From Nibribacter ruber (GTDB lineage: Bacteria; Bacteroidota; Bacteroidia; Cytophagales; Hymenobacteraceae): a DNA stretch of 64,000 nt. A model generated the notes under the pieces. That model had not been told where the DNA came from. It ran no database searches and worked only from the letters and a program-made list of their open reading frames with translations. Made by a program: the position numbers and the translations under genes. Below are positions 59,510 through 64,000 of the stretch, in pieces. The DNA lies in contig NZ_CP047897.1 of assembly GCF_009913235.1 (NCBI RefSeq), forward strand, positions 2,727,001 through 2,791,000, given 5' to 3'. Positions within the stretch are counted from its first letter, which is position 1; each line of letters begins with the position of its first letter.

Positions 59510-60571
59510 TTATCCCCAGACTTTGGTGCCCTCAGAGCAGTTTCGGCACATGTCAATGGTGCTTCTACTTTGCAACAGAGAACCTCTAAAGGAACGGTAG
59601 GCGTCGCTTCGCCATACTTCTTTAAACGAGTGATTTTGCAAATTGCCTAACCGGTGGTGGGCATCTTTGTCAAAACAGCAGGGCACCACCAGACCGTCCC
59701 AGGTGATGACGCAGGAATGCCACATCTTCCAGCAGCCGTCTATCAATTTGTTCTTGAGTGAATATGTGCCGTTGGGCTGCTGCTGGTACCGTGAGTAATA
59801 GTCAATGGTGGGAATCAACGGCGACCCGTGCTCATAGTCATAGATCTGCGCAGTCTTAAACCAGACATCATCCACCCCCAGGTCTTTGGCCAGCTGTTTG
59901 GCGTCCTCTATCTGATGCTCGTTGGGCTTTACCACCAGAAACTGGAAAATCAAATAAGGCGTCTTGGAGTTGAGATCGCGCTTTTGCTGCACCAGCCGCT
60001 TGGTGCCTTCCAGGACCTTGTCCAGTTGTCCACCCACGCGGTATTGCTTGTAGACGTCTTGGGTAGTCCCGTCCAGAGAGATGATCAACCGGTCCAGGCC
60101 AGATTCTACGGTCTTGCGGGCGTTGTCTTGGGTGAGGTAGTGTCCGTTGGTAGAGGTAGCCGTGTAAATGCCTTTTTTAGAAGCATACTTCACCAAATCC
60201 AGAAACGACGGGTGCAGGTACGGTTCCCCCTGAAAGTAAAACAGCAGATACAGCAACCGCTGGTGCAGTTGGTCTATGGTGTCTTTGAACAGATTGTCGG
60301 GGAGCATGCCGGTGGGCCGGGTAAACGACCGCAGGCCGCTGGGGCATTCTGGACAGCGCAGGTTGCAAGACGTGGTGGGCTCAAAGGAAATGCTCACCGG
60401 GCTTCCCCAATGGCGCGGTTTTTTGGTCACTCTGGACAAGGCGTAGCTGCTCACTACCTGCAGCGTGTTCCAGGCGCGGCGCGGCGTCAGCTTGGACACA
60501 AAATTCAATCCGTCTTGTAGGGCGCCTCTAGTCAAAGGGTAGGGTCTAAAGCAAATGCGTTGATGTGCCAA
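59510..60571 (-). CDS. Radical SAM/SPASM domain protein
   Basis: A 353-residue radical SAM enzyme. The [4Fe-4S] motif is CNLRCPEC near residue 69, in EPTTSCNLRCPECPSGL; the SAM/GGE-like part is YFQGEPYLHP near 114. A C-terminal SPASM-type Cys set (CWKMWHSC, VPCCFDKDAHHRLGN, MCRNC) suggests two auxiliary clusters. Such enzymes modify peptides or sugars. No precursor peptide or transporter is visible nearby, so the substrate is open. Confidence 0.9.
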   Translation of the reverse strand: MAHQRICFRPYPLTRGALQDGLNFVSKLTPRRAWNTLQVVSSYALSRVTKKPRHWGSPVSISFEPTTSCNLRCPECPSGLRSFTRPTGMLPDNLFKDTIDQLHQRLLYLLFYFQGEPYLHPSFLDLVKYASKKGIYTATSTNGHYLTQDNARKTVESGLDRLIISLDGTTQDVYKQYRVGGQLDKVLEGTKRLVQQKRDLNSKTPYLIFQFLVVKPNEHQIEDAKQLAKDLGVDDVWFKTAQIYDYEHGSPLIPTIDYYSRYQQQPNGTYSLKNKLIDGCWKMWHSCVITWDGLVVPCCFDKDAHHRLGNLQNHSFKEVWRSDAYRSFRGSLLQSRSTIDMCRNCSEGTKVWG

Positions 60572-60612
60572 AAGTAGTCAGCACATCAACGCATTCAAAT
60601 GAGAAACAGCTG

Positions 60613-60650
60613 CGTTTTTAGGCTGTTTTCTGAAAAAGAGGTCAAAAACG
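60613..60650. repeat. 38-bp intergenic palindrome, copy 32
   Basis: Ends one base before the stop codon of the TlpA-like gene. Confidence 0.9.
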
Positions 60651-60651
60651 C

Positions 60652-62085
60652 TTATTTGGTGCGGGAATCTCGGTATTGGTCCACCAGATGGGCAATCTCA
60701 CGGGCGCCCTCTGCGTACCCGGGACGGCGCGCATTGGTCTTGATGATGGTCCCCTCCGGCGAAATCAGGAAATACGACGGGAAGTTCTTCACCTCATACG
60801 CCCGCACCACTTGGTCTTCCATGTCTGGTGAGTACAGCTGCATACCCGGGTAGTTCTTCTCCTGCAACGTCTTCTTCCAATTGGCCAACTCCTCGCCCAC
60901 GGTCACTTGCACAAACGTAATGCCTTTTTCTGCCAACTGGTTTACAAAGTACTTGTACGCCTGCTGGTCTACCTGGCAGATACCGCACAACGGCCGCCAA
61001 AAGCCCAGATACACCAACTTTCCTTTGAGGTGTTGGAGAGAGATGCTGTCGCCGGAAGCAGAGAGCAGGGTGAAATCTGGGGCCTGGCTGCCCATGCCTA
61101 CCTTTTGGTACTGCTTGTATTGGTTTTGCACGTAGGTCAGGTACTGCGGGTCCTGCACCTGTTTCTTAAAGTCTGCGAACATGGCGTCCGTATCTGGTAT
61201 GTACCCAAACCGGGCAGACTGGGAGATGATCCGGGACATCATCATGTCTTTGGCCGGGCCTTTTAGCTCTTCCTTCACCATTTTGTACATGATGGGGTAA
61301 TAGTCCTTTTCTACATTGCCGCGGCGGTCACCCAAGGCTTTAAACTGGAAGTAGTTGATCAAGAAATCCAGGTAGGCTTGGTTGCGGGTGGCGCCTGGCA
61401 GGTTTAAATCCATCTTCTTGAGGTAGTCATAGTAAGAGGCAGAAAGCTTGGGCGTAAGGCCGCCTACCCGGTTGCGTACCTCCACGTAGGTAAGGCGGTC
61501 ATTGGCGTAACTGTACTCCATCTGCGCCTTGGCGTAGTTCTTGAAGGCCTCAGACACCGGCGTTTTCTTCACATACTTCTCAAAGAAGTTCTTCTGGTCT
61601 TGGCGGCGTTCCTCCAGAAACTGCAAGAACTCGCCCTCCTTTTTATACACGTTGTTAGGCAGCACCTGGTAATCTTCTTCCTCTTCAAACTTGAGCTCAA
61701 ACTGTACCAGATACGTGTTCTCATTGGCACCGCTGCCTTTGTATTTGATGCTGTTCAGGAAATCTTCTGCGTTCACGCGCACATCCAGATCATTGCCGGG
61801 CTGCAGAAACAGAATCATGGACTCTGGGCCGTGCACCAGTTCGGCCACCATGGGCTCTGCCAAGGGAACGGTGATCTTGAATTCGCCGCTGGCATTCAAA
61901 GCCGCCGTGAACGACTTGCCCACGTAGGAGGCTGGTAGCGTGTACAACTCCACCAGAGCACTGTCACTAACGGGGTTGCTGATTTTTCCGGTGATGGTGG
62001 CGGTTTTCTGTGCCTGCGCCTGCAACGCCAGTAATAGCACAAAGAAAACCGGAAGAATAGCTTGGGCGATGTTCTTAAAACGCAT
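60652..62085 (-). CDS. TlpA-family thioredoxin with DUF4369-like N-terminus
   Basis: About 477 residues from the ATG at 62085 (MRFKNIAQAILPVFFVLLLAL...QAQ), which opens the signal peptide; 29 further upstream codons starting with TTG do not. The first 120 mature residues form a beta domain (ATITGKISNPVSDSALVELYTLP), as in the DUF4369 proteins; a helical middle follows; the last 150 residues are a TlpA-like thioredoxin with WRPLCGICQVDQQ as the CxxC site. It should act as a periplasmic thiol-disulfide reductase, perhaps for cytochrome c maturation or for secreted proteins. Confidence 0.9.
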   Translation of the reverse strand: MRFKNIAQAILPVFFVLLLALQAQAQKTATITGKISNPVSDSALVELYTLPASYVGKSFTAALNASGEFKITVPLAEPMVAELVHGPESMILFLQPGNDLDVRVNAEDFLNSIKYKGSGANENTYLVQFELKFEEEEDYQVLPNNVYKKEGEFLQFLEERRQDQKNFFEKYVKKTPVSEAFKNYAKAQMEYSYANDRLTYVEVRNRVGGLTPKLSASYYDYLKKMDLNLPGATRNQAYLDFLINYFQFKALGDRRGNVEKDYYPIMYKMVKEELKGPAKDMMMSRIISQSARFGYIPDTDAMFADFKKQVQDPQYLTYVQNQYKQYQKVGMGSQAPDFTLLSASGDSISLQHLKGKLVYLGFWRPLCGICQVDQQAYKYFVNQLAEKGITFVQVTVGEELANWKKTLQEKNYPGMQLYSPDMEDQVVRAYEVKNFPSYFLISPEGTIIKTNARRPGYAEGAREIAHLVDQYRDSRTK

Positions 62086-62182
62086 TCCTACTAATATAAA
62101 ATGGTATTTGATTTGAATGATATATGCTCTCCGCGATGATGGGGTAACGCCTTTTTGCACAAAATCATTCAATCACTACCGC

Positions 62183-63562
62183 CTAACCGAACAAACCACT
62201 AAAAACTTCTTCTAAGCGGCTGGCCGCATGAATCCTGATGCTGAACCGGCTGAAGTCTACGCCTTTTTTGTTGTACTTAGAAATGTAAATGTCCTGAAAG
62301 CCTAATTTTTCTGCCTCAGAGATGCGCTGTTCAATTCTATGAACGGCCCGTACCTCGCCACCCAAGCCCACTTCTGCGGCAAAACACGAGGTATGCGGTA
62401 TGGCAATGTCCTCAAACGAGGAAAGCAACGCGGCGCAGATGGCCAGATCCAGGGCTGGGTCTTCTACCTTCAAACCGCCGGCAATGTTCAGGAACACATC
62501 CTGGGTGCCTAGCTTAAACCCACCGCGCTTCTCCAGTACCGCCAAAAGCATGTTCAGGCGCTTTACGTCAAAGCCGGTGGCCGTGCGCTGGGGCGTGCCA
62601 TACGTGGCAGGGCTTACCAGACTCTGCACTTCAATCAAGAGCGGACGATTGCCTTCCATAGTGCCGCCAATGGTAATGCCGCTAAAAGACTCTTCGCGCT
62701 GCGAAATCAGGATCTCAGATGGATTGCTCACTTCCCGCAGGCCCGTGCCCAGCATTTCATAAATCCCCAATTCTGAGGTAGAGCCAAACCGGTTCTTGGT
62801 GGTGCGCAGAATGCGGTAGGTCATGTGGCGGTCGCCTTCAAACGTCAGCACGGTGTCTACCATGTGCTCCAGAATCTTAGGACCAGCCAGCGAGCCTTCT
62901 TTGGTGATGTGCCCAATCAAAAACACGGGCGTACCGCTTTCCTTCGCGAACTTCAACAACTCTGCCGTACACTCCCGCACCTGGGCAACACTACCAGCTC
63001 CGCTTTCTATAAAAGACGAGTGGAGGGTTTGAATGGAGTCTACGATCAGGACTTCGGGTTGGAGTTGCTCTATCTGCTTAAAGATATTCTGCGTGCCCGT
63101 CTCTGTGAGGATAAAGCAGTTGGGATGCTGAGCACCCAGACGCTCGGCGCGCATTTTTATCTGCTGTTCGCTTTCCTCCCCAGAAATGTACAGCACGCGC
63201 TGGTTCTTCAGGCTGAGGGCAATCTGCAACATAAGCGTGGACTTGCCTATGCCGGGCTCGCCGCCAATGAGCACCATGGAGCCGGGCACAATGCCACCGC
63301 CCAACACGCGGTTCAGTTCGCCATCCTGGGTAATGATGCGGTGCTGTTCTGAATAGGTGATTTCTGCGATGGGCTTGGGCTTGCTGGCCACCTGCTGGCT
63401 GCTGGTGCCCACTTTCCACGCTGAGGTGGGCGTCACGTCCTCGCGGGTGATCACTTCCTCCACGTAGGTGTTCCATTCGCCGCAGGCCGGACAACGACCC
63501 ACCCATTTAGCCGACTGCGCTCCGCAGCTCTGGCAGAAATATGCTGTTTTAATTTTAGCCAT
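62183..63562 (-). CDS. radA: DNA repair protein RadA
   Basis: A 459-residue branch-migration ATPase in recombination. N-terminal zinc ribbon CQSCGAQSAKWVGRCPACGEW at residues 9-29; Walker A GGEPGIGKST near 95; the RadA signature KNRFGSTSELG near 255; and the Lon-protease-like C-terminal domain, ending SRLEEVFSGLFG. All functional parts are intact. Confidence 0.97.
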   Translation of the reverse strand: MAKIKTAYFCQSCGAQSAKWVGRCPACGEWNTYVEEVITREDVTPTSAWKVGTSSQQVASKPKPIAEITYSEQHRIITQDGELNRVLGGGIVPGSMVLIGGEPGIGKSTLMLQIALSLKNQRVLYISGEESEQQIKMRAERLGAQHPNCFILTETGTQNIFKQIEQLQPEVLIVDSIQTLHSSFIESGAGSVAQVRECTAELLKFAKESGTPVFLIGHITKEGSLAGPKILEHMVDTVLTFEGDRHMTYRILRTTKNRFGSTSELGIYEMLGTGLREVSNPSEILISQREESFSGITIGGTMEGNRPLLIEVQSLVSPATYGTPQRTATGFDVKRLNMLLAVLEKRGGFKLGTQDVFLNIAGGLKVEDPALDLAICAALLSSFEDIAIPHTSCFAAEVGLGGEVRAVHRIEQRISEAEKLGFQDIYISKYNKKGVDFSRFSIRIHAASRLEEVFSGLFG

Positions 63563-63767
63563 AGATATAAAAACCGCCCAGCGGATACCGCTCCAAGATA
63601 GTAAAACAATGTGAGGGAACGGCAGGGCTACTGGGTTCTAGGAAAACAATAAAAGCCGCGTTTTGGCTCCGAAACCCGCAAAAAAGTTCTAGTAAAGCAC
63701 CGCTTGAACCCAGCATATCTCACAACTGGTTATTTCGTTTATAGAGGGTAACTAATTGGTCTTAAAG

Positions 63768-64000
63768 ATGAACCTTTCCAACATATATACCCGCGCCGCT
63801 TTTCTTCTCTTACTGAATTTTGGCTTGCTCACCGGCTGTCAAAGCTCTCAAACGCCCACTAAAACCACCAACGCCGCCGCCACGGAGGAAACAGAGCCCG
63901 CGGTGCCACTCAAACGCGTAGACGTGCGAGGCACCATCATTAGAAAAGTGTACGACCAGGGCCAAGTGACGCTGGAAGTGGAAGGCATCACCTCGCAATA
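63768..64000 (+). CDS. Lipoprotein (5' part, runs off the window)
   Basis: An ATG at 63768 opens a frame without stop to the window end (77 codons). The start is a signal peptide with lipobox LLTGC (Cys24), followed by a Thr/Ala/Glu-rich linker and then VPLKRVDVRGTIIRKVYDQGQVTLEVEG, the beginning of a beta domain. It resembles small lipoproteins; family undetermined because the gene is cut. Divergent from radA. Confidence 0.75.
   Translation, partial: MNLSNIYTRAAFLLLLNFGLLTGCQSSQTPTKTTNAAATEETEPAVPLKRVDVRGTIIRKVYDQGQVTLEVEGITSQ

Noticed and set aside
59828-60520. 230-codon plus-strand frame
   Set aside because: Antisense to the radical SAM gene; a by-product of its codon usage.
446-60650. 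Reading all 38-bp palindromes as ordinary rho-independent terminators
   Set aside because: The T-run pairs with the A-run inside the stem, no T-run follows, several genes have a separate intrinsic terminator beside the palindrome (36784, 51324, 57297), and four copies lie between divergent genes.

Overview
The window is a chromosomal segment of a Bacteroidota bacterium, probably a member of the Hymenobacteraceae such as Rufibacter. I infer this from several signs. There is a T9SS-sorted secreted protein and many small lipoproteins and secreted proteins of families typical of the phylum (DUF3667, DUF4105, DUF2807, OmpP1/FadL, TlpA-type thioredoxins). TAnnTTTG promoter elements are present, and almost no gene has a Shine-Dalgarno sequence. 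The genus is an inference; there is no rRNA in the window to test it. No tRNA, rRNA, CRISPR array, prophage or intact insertion sequence was seen.

Layout. 1-3250: ribonucleotide reductase (end of nrdB, then nrdA). 3300-4610: an AT-rich, probably acquired patch with a possible structured RNA and two small genes of unknown function. 4764-9953: lipoproteins and two divergent STAS-like paralogues. 10117-11576: two Hsp20 proteins and a small membrane protein. 11739-16865: acetyltransferase, hydrolase/RlpA overlap pair, GIN-domain protein, DUF3667 protein. 17013-23456: a GT39/GT2 glycosyltransferase pair, esterase, methyltransferase, membrane cytochrome-like protein. 23772-26498: a BlaI/M56 regulatory pair with three operator dyads. 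26499-33925: small envelope proteins, ArfB, an MBL-rhodanese fusion, cyanophycinase, a thioredoxin-reductase-like protein. 34200-39745: FadL plus GDSL lipoprotein, then polA. 40640-48486: housekeeping genes on the minus strand (LolC/E-like, RbfA, RpiB, TatC, GlyA). 48642-52891: T9SS cargo, phosphoesterase, and a small-protein/SDR stress-like cluster. 53122-64000: pterin dehydratase, RsmI, inositol phosphatase, MscS, radical SAM protein, TlpA protein, RadA and the start of a lipoprotein gene.

The most striking feature is a 38-bp palindrome, CGTTTTTGGCC...GGCCAAAAACG, found by eye 32 times in 64 kb (about one per 2 kb). It is always between genes and usually lies just after a stop codon, but four copies sit between divergent genes where no transcript ends. 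It is not built like a normal intrinsic terminator because its T-run lies inside the stem. It is overlaid by at least four other repeat families: a MITE/REP-like inverted pair with three copies, a GAGACAA...TTGTCTC palindrome with three copies, GGATTGCAATCC palindromes clustered at 53.6-53.75 kb, and a GC-rich dispersed repeat with two copies.

All functional calls come from reading the translations and motifs; no database search was run.
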